The position numbers and the translations under genes are program-made. The notes under the pieces are model-generated. The model made no database searches, was not told the DNA's origin, and worked only from the letters and a program-made list of their open reading frames with translations. From an uncultured Clostridium sp. (GTDB lineage Bacteria > Bacillota > Clostridia > Lachnospirales > Lachnospiraceae), in NCBI GenBank assembly GCA_947644195.1, contig CANRZB010000017.1, forward strand, positions 1 through 57,578: a stretch of 57,578 nucleotides of DNA. Direction: 5' to 3'. Shown piece after piece: positions 48,102 through 57,494 of this stretch. Position 1 is the first letter of the stretch, and every line of letters begins with the position of its first letter.

Positions 48102-49328
48102 TTATAATTCTAAATCCATATCAATATCCCGTTCCGCATCGCTGCCATAGACATTACGCATGGAAAATCCACCCTTGCTCGACCTGGCGGGTTGTATGGC
48201 TATATTCATGATCAGCCCGATACCAATCATCGACGAAAGCATCGAGCTTAATCCATTGCTCAGGAATGGCAGCGGTAGACCCGTATTCGGGAAGATTAAG
48301 GTTGCCACACTGATATTGGTAAAAATCTGGAACATAAACATGGAGGCTACGCCGACCGCAATCATTTTCCCCATATAATCCTGCGATTTACGCGCTACTA
48401 TAATGCATTTGAATATGACCAGTGCCAGGAGAGCTAAGATCAGGCAACATCCCAGGAACCCAAATTCCTCTCCAATGACTGACCAGATAAAATCACTCTC
48501 ACGGACTCCGACATTGGTATAATCTCTGGCAGAACCGCTGGAACCGCCGTCCTGTAAATATTTACCGTATAGTTTTCCTGAGGCGATGGCCCGGATGGAA
48601 CGGTTCTGCTGATAATTCCACCGTTCATTCACATCCGTTTCAGGATGCAGCCATGCCATGATTCGAAGGTAATGATAATCCTCTGGATTACGGAAAATCA
48701 AATTTCCGGGCTGCTGGATATACCAAAATCCGACCAATCCGATCGGAATCCCCAGTAATATTATTGGCACCAGAACCCGATAGGAAATTCCGGCAATAAA
48801 GATCATACAAACCAGAATGAAAACAGAAACCAATGCCGAAGATAAATCCGGCTGTTTGGCAATGAGTACGACCGGAATTATCGTAACCAGTACCATAGGA
48901 ATCATATATCGGATATATCGGTTCTTGCTCTGATTTTTGGCAAACATGGTCGCTAACGTCAAAATCAGGATGATCTTCATGAGTTCGCTGGGCTGAAAGG
49001 TAATGCCTGCCAGCTGGATCCAACGCGCCGCCTTGGTGGAATTGGTTACTCCAATCGGGGAATAGGTTGCTGCAGTCAAAGCAATTCCCAGACAATAGTA
49101 AACGGCGACAAAACGACAGATAAAATGATAATCCATCAGAGAGAGAAAGACGATAATGACTAACCCCATAGCCATCCCGACAATCTGACTTTTCATATAA
49201 GCCATCCCTTTGTCCTCCCCGCCTGCCAGATACAGAGAAAACGCACTAATCAAGCACAAAAGTATCACAATGCACAGCAGGGAAACATTATATTGTCTCC
49301 AATCATATTGTTTTATACGGTTTAACAT
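48102..49328 (-). CDS. rodA: Rod-shape SEDS glycosyltransferase RodA
   Basis: The 408-residue protein has about 10 membrane helices and the SEDS family signatures (FITF-type QPSELMKIILILTLATM near 110-130, PDLSSALVSVFILVCMIF, and GLPLPFLSNGLSSMLSSMIG). SEDS proteins polymerise lipid II; RodA works with the class B PBP2 encoded in the same string. FtsW or SpoVE are alternatives, but location with mre, PBP2 and min genes supports RodA. It lies 41 nt after minE. Confidence 0.93.
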   Translation of the reverse strand: MLNRIKQYDWRQYNVSLLCIVILLCLISAFSLYLAGGEDKGMAYMKSQIVGMAMGLVIIVFLSLMDYHFICRFVAVYYCLGIALTAATYSPIGVTNSTKAARWIQLAGITFQPSELMKIILILTLATMFAKNQSKNRYIRYMIPMVLVTIIPVVLIAKQPDLSSALVSVFILVCMIFIAGISYRVLVPIILLGIPIGLVGFWYIQQPGNLIFRNPEDYHYLRIMAWLHPETDVNERWNYQQNRSIRAIASGKLYGKYLQDGGSSGSARDYTNVGVRESDFIWSVIGEEFGFLGCCLILALLALVIFKCIIVARKSQDYMGKMIAVGVASMFMFQIFTNISVATLIFPNTGLPLPFLSNGLSSMLSSMIGIGLIMNIAIQPARSSKGGFSMRNVYGSDAERDIDMDLEL

Positions 49329-49369
49329 TCTCCCAACTTCCTTACCGGATCAGTTTTGGAAATTTCCGC

Positions 49370-49645
49370 TTACTTTCGGAAATTCCGGGATCCTTTGATC
49401 GGAATATTTGCCAATACGACATTGGCGGTTTCCGAATCTAATTCTGCCTTGGTCATCTTGATGTCCAGGCGGTCAGTATCTATATCGACATACTTCGATA
49501 TTACGTCAATAATATCATTCTTCATCTGTTCCATTAGCTCAGGCGAACAAACAGCGCGATCAGAAGTAATCGCCACTTTTAATCGGTTCTTCGCAATGTC
49601 ACTGCTATTCTCGGAATTTTTGAAAAAGTTTGAAAATATACTCAT
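49370..49645 (-). CDS. minE: Cell division topological specificity factor MinE
   Basis: MinE stimulates MinD ATPase and drives pole-to-pole oscillation, so that the division inhibitor MinC is low at midcell. The 91-residue protein has an N-terminal amphipathic membrane-binding and MinD-interacting segment (SIFSNFFKNSENSSDIAKNR, then LKVAITSDRA) and a C-terminal dimerisation domain ending TANVVLANIPIKGSRNFRK. It follows minD by 12 nt. Confidence 0.95.
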   Translation of the reverse strand: MSIFSNFFKNSENSSDIAKNRLKVAITSDRAVCSPELMEQMKNDIIDVISKYVDIDTDRLDIKMTKAELDSETANVVLANIPIKGSRNFRK

Positions 49646-49657
49646 AATAATCCTCTC

Positions 49658-50446
49658 TTATTTCTTAAACATTGCTTTCAACTTCTGGAAGAAACCTCTG
49701 GTTGCCTCTAAATCCAAATACGGTACTTCTTCACCTAAGATTCGTTTACAGATATTCATGTATGCCTGTCCCGCCATACTGTCCGAACCTACTAACGGTT
49801 CGCCCTGGTTCGTAGAAATGACAATCTGTTCATCGTCCGGCACGACACCGATCAAATCGACGGCAAGAATCTCAACAACGTCATCACTGGACATCATATT
49901 TCCATCCTTTACCATATCGGTGCGCAGACGATTGACGATCAGATGGGTAGAGGCAATCTCGTTTGCCTCTAACAGACCAATGATGCGGTCAGCATCACGC
50001 ACGGCAGATACTTCCGGCGTGGTTACGACCAGTGCACGGTCGGCACCTGCAATAGCATTCTTGAATCCCTGCTCAATGCCTGCCGGACAATCCATCAGTA
50101 TGTAATCAAATTCTTCTCTCAATTCATCGGCGAGTTTTTTCATCTGCTCTGGAGAAACCGAAGTCTTGTCTTTTGTCTGTGCAGACGGAAGCAGATAAAG
50201 GTTCGGATACCGCTTGTCCTTAATCAGAGCCTGCTTAATTCTGCAATTGTTTTCTACGACATCCACCAAATTATATACAATTCGATTTTCCAACCCCATT
50301 ACAACATCCAGATTGCGCAATCCGATATCCGTATCGATTAAAACAACCTTTTTGCCCAACTGTGCCAATCCAGTACCAACATTGGCCGTGGTAGTCGTTT
50401 TACCGACACCACCTTTACCGGATGTAATTACAATGACTTCTCCCAT
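49658..50446 (-). CDS. minD: Septum site-determining ATPase MinD
   Basis: MinD is a membrane-associating ATPase that recruits MinC. The 262-residue protein opens MGEVIVITSGKGGVGKTTTT, the deviant Walker A of the MinD/ParA family, and shows DTDIGLRNLDVVMGLENR, MDCPAGIEQGF and a C-terminal amphipathic targeting helix (GFFQKLKAMFKK). A GGAGGA ribosome site precedes the ATG. It is separated from minC by 239 nt and has a likely promoter of its own. Confidence 0.97.
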   Translation of the reverse strand: MGEVIVITSGKGGVGKTTTTANVGTGLAQLGKKVVLIDTDIGLRNLDVVMGLENRIVYNLVDVVENNCRIKQALIKDKRYPNLYLLPSAQTKDKTSVSPEQMKKLADELREEFDYILMDCPAGIEQGFKNAIAGADRALVVTTPEVSAVRDADRIIGLLEANEIASTHLIVNRLRTDMVKDGNMMSSDDVVEILAVDLIGVVPDDEQIVISTNQGEPLVGSDSMAGQAYMNICKRILGEEVPYLDLEATRGFFQKLKAMFKK

Positions 50447-50685
50447 GATACGATTCCTCCTGTTACATCTTTCATGCGTTATATATATTTGTATTGCTCC
50501 TTACCTTGCAATCCCTTAGGTAGCAGAGACAACGAGTAAACCAATCTTCCATATTGTACCAAAAATAGAGCGGGAAATCTATACTAAATTTTCTTAAGTT
50601 TCCGCAATTTACAGCGATCCGTCCACAGATTGATCCAATGCGTTTCGTTGCTCCTGCCCGAAATGCATGCTCTGGAACAAGTTGG
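50447..50685 (-). promoter_or_regulatory. minC-minD gap with an extended -10 promoter
   Basis: On the - strand TTGGTACAAT (TACAAT at 50558-50553) has the TG extension of an extended -10 promoter, while no good -35 is visible at the right distance. It would let minD and minE be transcribed apart from minC. No gene was found in the 239-nt gap. Confidence 0.4.
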
Positions 50686-51351
50686 TTACAAGCGGATCTC
50701 CCCCATGACGTCCTTATCCAGCGGCTCAATATAGATATTACCGCTATCCCAATAGGCAATTTTCGTTTCTTTGACCTTCTTTTTCTGGGGATGGTCCGGG
50801 GAGCGGGCAATGGTATCGGCAATTCGGATTTGAACCGGGTCCATATCCAGGGCTACGACAAAAGCGTCCACATTGCCATCTGCTCCGGCATACACATTCC
50901 CGCGCAGTGCCCCCAGAATAATGACGTTTCCTTTGGAAATAACCCGTGCTCCTGCTTTGACATCCCCGATAATAATAATGCTGGTTTCCACATCCAACAC
51001 CTGTCCCGACCGCAGATTCCCCTTAAAAAACTGGCCGGTATTGTAATCGGTTTCCATCAGCTTCTGCTCCATTGTTTTTTGAAAAACTTCTTCTAATTTG
51101 GAATCTTCTTCTAAAATACAGATGATAGATAACTTACAATTTTCCTGAATCACAGAAACCAGTTCGATTTTTTGGTCATCCGTCAATTCCTTGCCCTGAA
51201 AAGCAATGGCTTTTTCTGCTTCTCCCAGAAAATCGGCAGACTTCTTGAACTTTTCCGCCACCCCATTTTTTAACTCCTCATAAGGGGCAGACTCGTCCAA
51301 AACCAGGATAATTCCTGATTTCGTCCCCTTAATCACTACCTTCTCTTTCAT
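50686..51351 (-). CDS. minC: Septum site-determining inhibitor MinC
   Basis: MinC blocks FtsZ polymerisation away from midcell. The 221-residue protein has an N-terminal MinC_N domain (MKEKVVIKGTKSGIILVLDE, then FQGKELTDDQKIELV) and a C-terminal right-handed beta-helix domain with GNLRSGQVLDVETSIIIIGD and RGNVYAGADGNVDAFVVALD, which binds MinD. The two are joined near 95-110. It ends 239 nt before minD and starts 15 nt after the PBP2 gene. Confidence 0.94.
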   Translation of the reverse strand: MKEKVVIKGTKSGIILVLDESAPYEELKNGVAEKFKKSADFLGEAEKAIAFQGKELTDDQKIELVSVIQENCKLSIICILEEDSKLEEVFQKTMEQKLMETDYNTGQFFKGNLRSGQVLDVETSIIIIGDVKAGARVISKGNVIILGALRGNVYAGADGNVDAFVVALDMDPVQIRIADTIARSPDHPQKKKVKETKIAYWDSGNIYIEPLDKDVMGEIRL

Positions 51352-51366
51352 TGCTTCCTCCTATCT

Positions 51367-54225
51367 TTAGTCCGTATGCGTTGCATCGGATTCCGGCATC
51401 TTAATCTTACCAGATACCTTTTTATGATTTTTACTGAAATAATATTTATATACATCTCTGGTGGTCTGCGCTGCATTGTGGGAGGTAAATCCATTCGGTA
51501 TGGCGCAGGTAACAGAAATTTCCGGTTGGTTATACGGCGCATAGGAGATAAAGTAGGCATGGTTGGCATGCAGTTTGCTCTGCTGTGCTGTACCGGTTTT
51601 GCCGGCAACCTTGACTTTTAACCCGGAAAACATGGAGTGCAGGGAACTGCCACCACTGTTCACTACCCGGTACATTCCCTCATGAACGGCATTCCAGGTG
51701 GAATCAGCTATTTTTACCTTGTTACGAACCTTTGCCTTGTTCGCCAGTATTACTTTGCCATCCACATCCTTGATCTGATCAATTAATGTCAGATTATAGC
51801 AGCGGCCATTGTTGGCTACTGTGGATAAATAACGCGACAGCTGGATTGGCGTATAGGCATGGGAACCTTGTCCAATCGCTGATCGAATCGAGTCAATCTC
51901 AGAGAATTTAGGCTGTGCTTCCGGTATTTCGACCCCTGATTTATCGGTCAAGCCAAACATCTCCGTGTACTTTTTGAGCCGGGACAATCCCCTGGCGTTA
52001 TTGACCGAACCTTTTACCATACCGCTGAGTTTATCTCCTACCTCGAAGAAGAAATAGTTACAGGAACCTTCGATGGCACCGGTAACAGAGACTCTTCCAT
52101 GCCCCGAGCGGTTCCAGCAGTGCGGCTGGGGATTGATCTTCGTATACGTTACGTTGTCATGAATCGTTGCATTAGGCGTTATCACACCTTCTTCTAACCC
52201 GGCCACTGCAGAGACAATCTTATAGGTAGACCCGGGTGCCAGTTTTTGCTGGGTCGGACGGCTCAACAACGGCGAGGAGGTGTTTTGTGTCAGATAGGAA
52301 TAAAAATATTCCGAATCAACCTGATTCGCCATTTTGTTATTGTCATAACTCGGATAGCTAACCATCGCCTTCACATCTCCGGTATTGACGTCCGTAACGA
52401 TCAGGGAGCCGGAACAAGGATCTAACCCTAACTGTCCCGGTGTGATATCCAGGTTGCGGATCTTCTTGGTCAGGAAATCATACGGATCCGTCATCCCCAG
52501 TTTGACATTACGGTATTCTTTGGCATTATACTTGATGTCTCCCTGATCAAACAACAGTAGACAGCAGTCTTTCCCTGACAGTTCATAATGGTAAATCAAA
52601 TAACTGTACACCATCTTCCGGAACGTTGGATCGTCATCCAGAATCGTACTAAATCCATAATCTACCAGCTTTTCATAGATTTCCTCTGTGCTGAAATAGG
52701 ATTCTCCAATACTAAGGACACTGAGATCCACCCAGTTTTGGGAAATCGCATATTGCAGATATTTGCTCAAAGAAATTTTCCCATTTTGATAATCCAAATA
52801 GGTCGCATCAGCGGTGTCAATGTCTCCTGTCAGGATAATGCCTTCATTTTTCATAACTGTATAAAAATAAGTCACAAAATCCGCCATATCCTCAGAGAGG
52901 TCTTTGGATGTCGTATTGCTGTCTGCGGCGAGATATCTCCGCATTTTCCGCGTTATCCCCTTTGCCTTTTCCTTATATTTTTTGTAGGTTCTCTTTTCAA
53001 GTGCAGACGCATCGGGATCTGTAAAACGGGATACATCAATCACGTTATTCTGTATCAGTGCATTGTACACGTCATAAATAGGAATCCGAATCCGTTCTGC
53101 AGAGGTTCCGCGGGATCCTGCACTGGGACTGTTGTTGATCTTTGACAGAAGGATACCAGCGATATGTTCCTCCAAAAGATGGTAACATTCCTCCTGCAAA
53201 TCAGCGTCGATCGTCAGATACAGATCGTTTCCAGCTACCGGTTCCGTCTGTCCAACCACATCGATAACATGGCCGGATCCCTCATTGATCCGTAAGGTTT
53301 CATTTCCCTTCTGTCCCCGAAGATATTTTTCAAAACTGCTCTCCACACCAGAGATACCAATCTGATCGGATGTGGTATAGTCGGTTTGAGGATCCTGGGT
53401 TTCCAATTCTTCTAATTTTTCTTGTGTAACACCTCCTGTATAGCCTAAAATATGGGCAAAATAAACACTGTCGTTATAGACACGTGTCGTATCTTCTGTG
53501 ATATCTATTCCAGGCAGATCGGCGCTGTTTTCCTTGATTGCTGCAACCGTTTCATCGCTGACATCAGCTGCCAGGGTAATCGGCTGATATTCTTTGTAAC
53601 GAATCATAAACATGGCATAACGGACTGACATGATCTGTAGTGCCGTATCCTCATCATATTCATCCCCGATCTTGAATTTTGGGCTGTTGACCCCGGTATC
53701 ATAGCGCAGAAAATGAAATAAATCCTCCGCCGTGATATCCCGTTGCTCCTGTGTCAGTTTTTCCAAAGATTTCGCAGAAAAAGCTTCTTTTTTGAACCGG
53801 AGCAGGGAATCCCCTTTCAGATTATAGGTAAATTTCCCTTTCTTATTTTTTTCAATGTAGAATTCCACGGATAACTTCTCACCGTGTCGCTGTAAAATCT
53901 GCAACAGGCGATAAATCATGTCGTTGGTCTCTTCCGAGGTCAATGCTTTCGTCTGGTCGTTTACCTCCAGGGAAACATTATTTGACAATTCATTGTATGC
54001 CAATAATTTGCCGTTACAATCATAGATATTTCCACGAGTCGCCTTGATTTTGCGGGTATAGGTACTCTTTTTGATTGATTGCTGGGAATAAGTTTCCCCC
54101 TCTACGATTTGTAATTGGAACAATCGGTTTACCAGTATCGCAAAGAGCAGAACGTATACCACAGAAAGCGGCAGAAGTCTAGAATGAAAGAACCCCTGCA
54201 ACGTCTCTTTGATGGTATTCCACAT
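51367..54225 (-). CDS. Class B penicillin-binding protein 2 (elongation type)
   Basis: PBP2 cross-links side-wall peptidoglycan with RodA. The 952-residue protein has a membrane helix at about 18-40, an N-terminal dimerisation domain (TRKIKATRGNIYDCNGKLLA), and a transpeptidase domain with catalytic Ser666 in APGSTYKIV, SCN, and KTG in AGKTGTAQQ. Between the two lies an insertion of roughly 250-300 residues (about 360-640) that E. coli PBP2 lacks. The frame opens at 54246, but GAGGT fits ATG 54225. It follows mreD by 17 nt. Equivalent to mrdA/pbpA, symbol withheld. Confidence 0.92.
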   Translation of the reverse strand: MWNTIKETLQGFFHSRLLPLSVVYVLLFAILVNRLFQLQIVEGETYSQQSIKKSTYTRKIKATRGNIYDCNGKLLAYNELSNNVSLEVNDQTKALTSEETNDMIYRLLQILQRHGEKLSVEFYIEKNKKGKFTYNLKGDSLLRFKKEAFSAKSLEKLTQEQRDITAEDLFHFLRYDTGVNSPKFKIGDEYDEDTALQIMSVRYAMFMIRYKEYQPITLAADVSDETVAAIKENSADLPGIDITEDTTRVYNDSVYFAHILGYTGGVTQEKLEELETQDPQTDYTTSDQIGISGVESSFEKYLRGQKGNETLRINEGSGHVIDVVGQTEPVAGNDLYLTIDADLQEECYHLLEEHIAGILLSKINNSPSAGSRGTSAERIRIPIYDVYNALIQNNVIDVSRFTDPDASALEKRTYKKYKEKAKGITRKMRRYLAADSNTTSKDLSEDMADFVTYFYTVMKNEGIILTGDIDTADATYLDYQNGKISLSKYLQYAISQNWVDLSVLSIGESYFSTEEIYEKLVDYGFSTILDDDPTFRKMVYSYLIYHYELSGKDCCLLLFDQGDIKYNAKEYRNVKLGMTDPYDFLTKKIRNLDITPGQLGLDPCSGSLIVTDVNTGDVKAMVSYPSYDNNKMANQVDSEYFYSYLTQNTSSPLLSRPTQQKLAPGSTYKIVSAVAGLEEGVITPNATIHDNVTYTKINPQPHCWNRSGHGRVSVTGAIEGSCNYFFFEVGDKLSGMVKGSVNNARGLSRLKKYTEMFGLTDKSGVEIPEAQPKFSEIDSIRSAIGQGSHAYTPIQLSRYLSTVANNGRCYNLTLIDQIKDVDGKVILANKAKVRNKVKIADSTWNAVHEGMYRVVNSGGSSLHSMFSGLKVKVAGKTGTAQQSKLHANHAYFISYAPYNQPEISVTCAIPNGFTSHNAAQTTRDVYKYYFSKNHKKVSGKIKMPESDATHTD

Positions 54226-54242
54226 AGATCTACCTCTCTTTC

Positions 54243-54773
54243 TCAATCCTCAAATGGTTTCTTGGCCTTCAGCGGAACTTCCACCGGAGGGTCAATCCAA
54301 CCGTCAATCTTTCGAATCAGCAGGTACAGGACGCTTCCGACCAGTGCGGTATAAATCATTTCCGGCATCATGATATTCCTGCAATAAGATAAAAAATGCA
54401 ATCTGCCACGCAACAGGAAATTGCAGATATAATACAAAACACTATAGACCAAATCACTTGCAATGATGGATGCGAACGGAACCACATAATCTTCCTTAAT
54501 ATATATTTTATTGGCGCTTCCATTTCCATAGCCGATAAATACAAAGATCAAAATACTGATTCCCACCACAGAACTATAGAGCAAATCCAGCAGCATGCCG
54601 CATACTCCGCCGATGAAGATTCCCATTTTCCTACCATACATCAAACCAGATATTGCAGTTACCACCAGTATCATATTTGGCAAGACATTGGCAATTTTCA
54701 AATATTGGAACAGGGTGGTCTGTAACAGGAAACAGGCCACGAGCAACAGGAACATACTAATATAATGCTTCAC
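54243..54773 (-). CDS. mreD: Rod-shape-determining protein MreD
   Basis: MreD is a small multi-pass membrane partner of MreC and RodA. The 176-residue protein has about five membrane helices and the usual opening (ISMFLLLVACFLLQTTLFQY) and a PNMILVVTAISGLMYGRKMG segment. Sequence conservation in this family is weak, so the call rests on size, topology and position between mreC and PBP2. It overlaps mreC by 4 nt. Confidence 0.92.
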   Translation of the reverse strand: MKHYISMFLLLVACFLLQTTLFQYLKIANVLPNMILVVTAISGLMYGRKMGIFIGGVCGMLLDLLYSSVVGISILIFVFIGYGNGSANKIYIKEDYVVPFASIIASDLVYSVLYYICNFLLRGRLHFLSYCRNIMMPEMIYTALVGSVLYLLIRKIDGWIDPPVEVPLKAKKPFED

Positions 54774-55636
54774 TCCAACATCTCCTTTAATTCTTTGGAA
54801 TTTTTAACCTCTGTAATGACTAATACCATATCCAGACCGCTAAAATCGGCGGCTGGTGTCAGATATCCTGTCTGCGTCAGATTAGAAGAATCCATTTTCA
54901 TATCCTTGGCATAACCAATCAATATCCCCGGCAGGTATTTGTCACTGATTTGCGAGGTAACAACCTCGTAACCGTCTTCTACCTGCGCTTTGCTGGAAAC
55001 CCCAGATACCTGAATGACGCCCTCATTCATCAATTGCAAATCTCCGCTCACAACACAGCTGTCATCGGTTTTCAAAAAGGAACCGTAGACATTGCTGTCA
55101 TCATCAATAATAGAACGGACAATGGCATAAGATTTGCTGACCTTAGTAACGATACCAACCAGGCCGTCACCTGCCATAACGTTCATATCTACTGCAATTC
55201 CATCCTCAGATCCCTTGTCTATCGTAAAGGTATTGAACCAGTTATCGGGGTTACTGCTGATAACCCTGGCGGCCACTTTGGGATAAGAATTATACTGTTC
55301 ATCCAGATCATATAATTCCCGGAAATTCTTTAATTCATATTTATCCTGTTGCAGCAGTTTATTTTCCACAGACAATTCATCTAATTTCTTTTGCAGATTT
55401 TTATTCTGCCGAACCAGTTTTTTGACGGTGGTCACGTATTCCATTTGATCAGACAGCTTGGATCCGATGGAATTGATCCCTTTCTGCATTGGTGTTATCA
55501 CACTTCCTACCGCAGAACGGATGGGTGTCATTTTTTCTTCAAAGCGGAAAGATACGATGATCATTACAATACAAATTACCGCAATAAATATCAATATATA
55601 TTTGGGATCTATGGTAATCTTCGTTCTTTTACGCAT
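54770..55636 (-). CDS. mreC: Rod-shape-determining protein MreC
   Basis: MreC links the MreB filament to the wall synthesis enzymes outside the membrane. The 288-residue protein has one membrane helix (about 12-30), a coiled coil (about 67-105, VRQNKNLQKKLDELSVENKL), and two beta-barrel subdomains with VISSNPDNWFNTFTIDKGSE and AVDMNVMAGDGLVGIVTKVS. The MreB-like gene is 119 nt upstream and mreD overlaps its stop. Confidence 0.95.
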   Translation of the reverse strand: MRKRTKITIDPKYILIFIAVICIVMIIVSFRFEEKMTPIRSAVGSVITPMQKGINSIGSKLSDQMEYVTTVKKLVRQNKNLQKKLDELSVENKLLQQDKYELKNFRELYDLDEQYNSYPKVAARVISSNPDNWFNTFTIDKGSEDGIAVDMNVMAGDGLVGIVTKVSKSYAIVRSIIDDDSNVYGSFLKTDDSCVVSGDLQLMNEGVIQVSGVSSKAQVEDGYEVVTSQISDKYLPGILIGYAKDMKMDSSNLTQTGYLTPAADFSGLDMVLVITEVKNSKELKEMLE

Positions 55637-55755
55637 CTTCTATCTCCATTCTTTCTCACCAGGACGGCAATTCCGTCTCTGTCCTATCATCTCTGGACCC
55701 AGGCTCTTTCATACAAGAAGCCGGTTCTAATGTCTTTCCCTGCCGGTATTCGGTA

Positions 55756-56763
55756 CTAACGGATCGTCACAGCATATCTTGCAGCCAGCTTGGGATGTTC
55801 CGATAAATACCCCAGCCCCTGCACTACTGTTTCCTGCGGCTTGGCTACCAGATTCACCCGAATCCCGGATGTCTGCTGGATTAACTGGTCAATCCCAGCA
55901 ATCTGTGAGGATCCACCGATTAAATATATCCCTTTCTGTCTGATTTCGGTAGAAATCTCAGGCGGGATATGTTCAATCACGGACTGGATGGAAGTGGCAA
56001 TCTGAAGAAACACGTTTTCAACCAGAGGAAAGATCTCCTGACTATGTATCTCCCTCTCGTCTGGCAGGCCACGTAGTACATTTCTGCCGATTGCCCGATA
56101 TGACTTATCGGACGGTTCCGCAGAGATAATTTCTCTCTTAATCTGCTCTGCCGTTCGGTTGCCAATGACAAAATTATGCTTTTTACGCATGTAGTCTCGG
56201 ATACAATTGTCAAAATAGTTTCCACCATAGGGAAGCAGTTTCGTTACCACAATACCACCCTGGGACAGAATCGTCAATTCTGTCGTGTCTGCGCCCAGAT
56301 CCACGATACAAATCCCCTGGGCCGACTCGAGATCCATTCCCAGACCATATACTGCTGCAACTGGTTTATCAATCAGACATACCTTTCGAGGTTTGGAATT
56401 CCCATCGGTAACGATCTGCGAATACGCCTGTTTTTCTACCTCTGTAATATCTGCCGGTACCGCAATATAATATTCCTGATGCTTCTGTTTCTTTTTGCCG
56501 GTAACGTTTTCATTCATAAAATTCCAAAGTGCAATCATGTCCTGCAGATGGGCAATCACTCCGTGATGTAATGGAAAGGAAACATGGATGCTGGGCGGCT
56601 GCTTTTCATACATCTCATAAGCAGTTTCCCCGATCGCTATCGGACGTTTCTCCTTTCCAACGGTGGAGACTACATTCCGTTCTGATAAAATAATGCCCTG
56701 TCCTTTTTTATATATCTTAATGGTACTGGTACCAAAATCAATACCATAGGTTTTATGTGCCAT
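55756..56763 (-). CDS. MreB-like actin-family protein
   Basis: The 335-residue protein has the actin-fold ATP-binding parts: phosphate-1 GIDFGTSTIKIY, phosphate-2 CIVDLGADTTELTIL, and adenosine YLIGGSSQIAGI. It sits before mreC, so it should guide side-wall synthesis. Its sequence is rather unlike canonical MreB, with a shorter linker and an unusual LIDKPVAAVYGLGMDL segment in place of IEEPMAAAIGAGL. Some clostridia have several MreB paralogues, so this may not be the main one. Confidence 0.85.
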   Translation of the reverse strand: MAHKTYGIDFGTSTIKIYKKGQGIILSERNVVSTVGKEKRPIAIGETAYEMYEKQPPSIHVSFPLHHGVIAHLQDMIALWNFMNENVTGKKKQKHQEYYIAVPADITEVEKQAYSQIVTDGNSKPRKVCLIDKPVAAVYGLGMDLESAQGICIVDLGADTTELTILSQGGIVVTKLLPYGGNYFDNCIRDYMRKKHNFVIGNRTAEQIKREIISAEPSDKSYRAIGRNVLRGLPDEREIHSQEIFPLVENVFLQIATSIQSVIEHIPPEISTEIRQKGIYLIGGSSQIAGIDQLIQQTSGIRVNLVAKPQETVVQGLGYLSEHPKLAARYAVTIR

Positions 56764-56783
56764 AACATGCTCTCCTTCCCGAT

Positions 56784-57494
56784 TTATCCACCATGTTGCT
56801 CCAGATAGCCGTTTTCCTGCATGCTTTCGTATCGGTTGTCCCCAATGATAATATGGTCAATCAGAGGAATTCCAATTAGCAAACCCGTTTCTGCCAGCCG
56901 TCTGGTCAAGGTAATATCTTCTCTGCTGGGGGTGGGATCCCCAGAAGGATGGTTATGTAATAATAGGATACTCACAGCCTTATATTTTAATGCATTGTAA
57001 AAGATTTCCCTGGGGGCAGCCATAGAAGCATTAAAAGAACCATTTGATATGATTACTTCCCGGTTGACGGCATTTCTGCTATCGAGGACCAGTAACCGAA
57101 CCTGCTCTGTCTCTGCAAATCTCATTCCAGGCATATAGGCAGCTGCGACTTCTTTGGGATCCGCACAGATCATACCGTTGACGCCCAGGGAAGAACGCAT
57201 CATCCGCTTCGTAATTTCCGTCAGACATTGCAGCTGAATGGCTTTGACTCTGCCGATCCCGTGAATTTCCTGAAGCTGTTCCAAGGACATATGAAAAAGA
57301 CCAGCTATGTTCCTGCCCGGTATACGCATCAGTACCTGTCTGGCAAGCTCCGTAGAGCAAGCACCGCCACTGCCTGTTCGGATCATGACTGCCAGCAGTT
57401 CTGCGTCGGATAACACAGATGGTCCAAATTCCTCACACTTTTCATAAGGTCTCTCTGAAACAGGTAACTCTTTCATTGTCGTATTTTGATTCAT
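56784..57494 (-). CDS. radC: RadC family JAB-domain protein
   Basis: RadC-family proteins carry a MPN/JAB metalloprotease-like domain; a role in DNA repair is disputed. The 236-residue protein has an N-terminal helix-hairpin-helix region (IHGIGRVKAIQLQ) and the JAMM motif LLHNHPSGDPTPSREDITL with His-x-His-x10-Asp metal ligands. The frame reaches 57563, but GGAGGA lies just before ATG 57494 (MNQNTTMKELP). It begins the mre-min string, as in many Firmicutes. Confidence 0.93.
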   Translation of the reverse strand: MNQNTTMKELPVSERPYEKCEEFGPSVLSDAELLAVMIRTGSGGACSTELARQVLMRIPGRNIAGLFHMSLEQLQEIHGIGRVKAIQLQCLTEITKRMMRSSLGVNGMICADPKEVAAAYMPGMRFAETEQVRLLVLDSRNAVNREVIISNGSFNASMAAPREIFYNALKYKAVSILLLHNHPSGDPTPSREDITLTRRLAETGLLIGIPLIDHIIIGDNRYESMQENGYLEQHGG

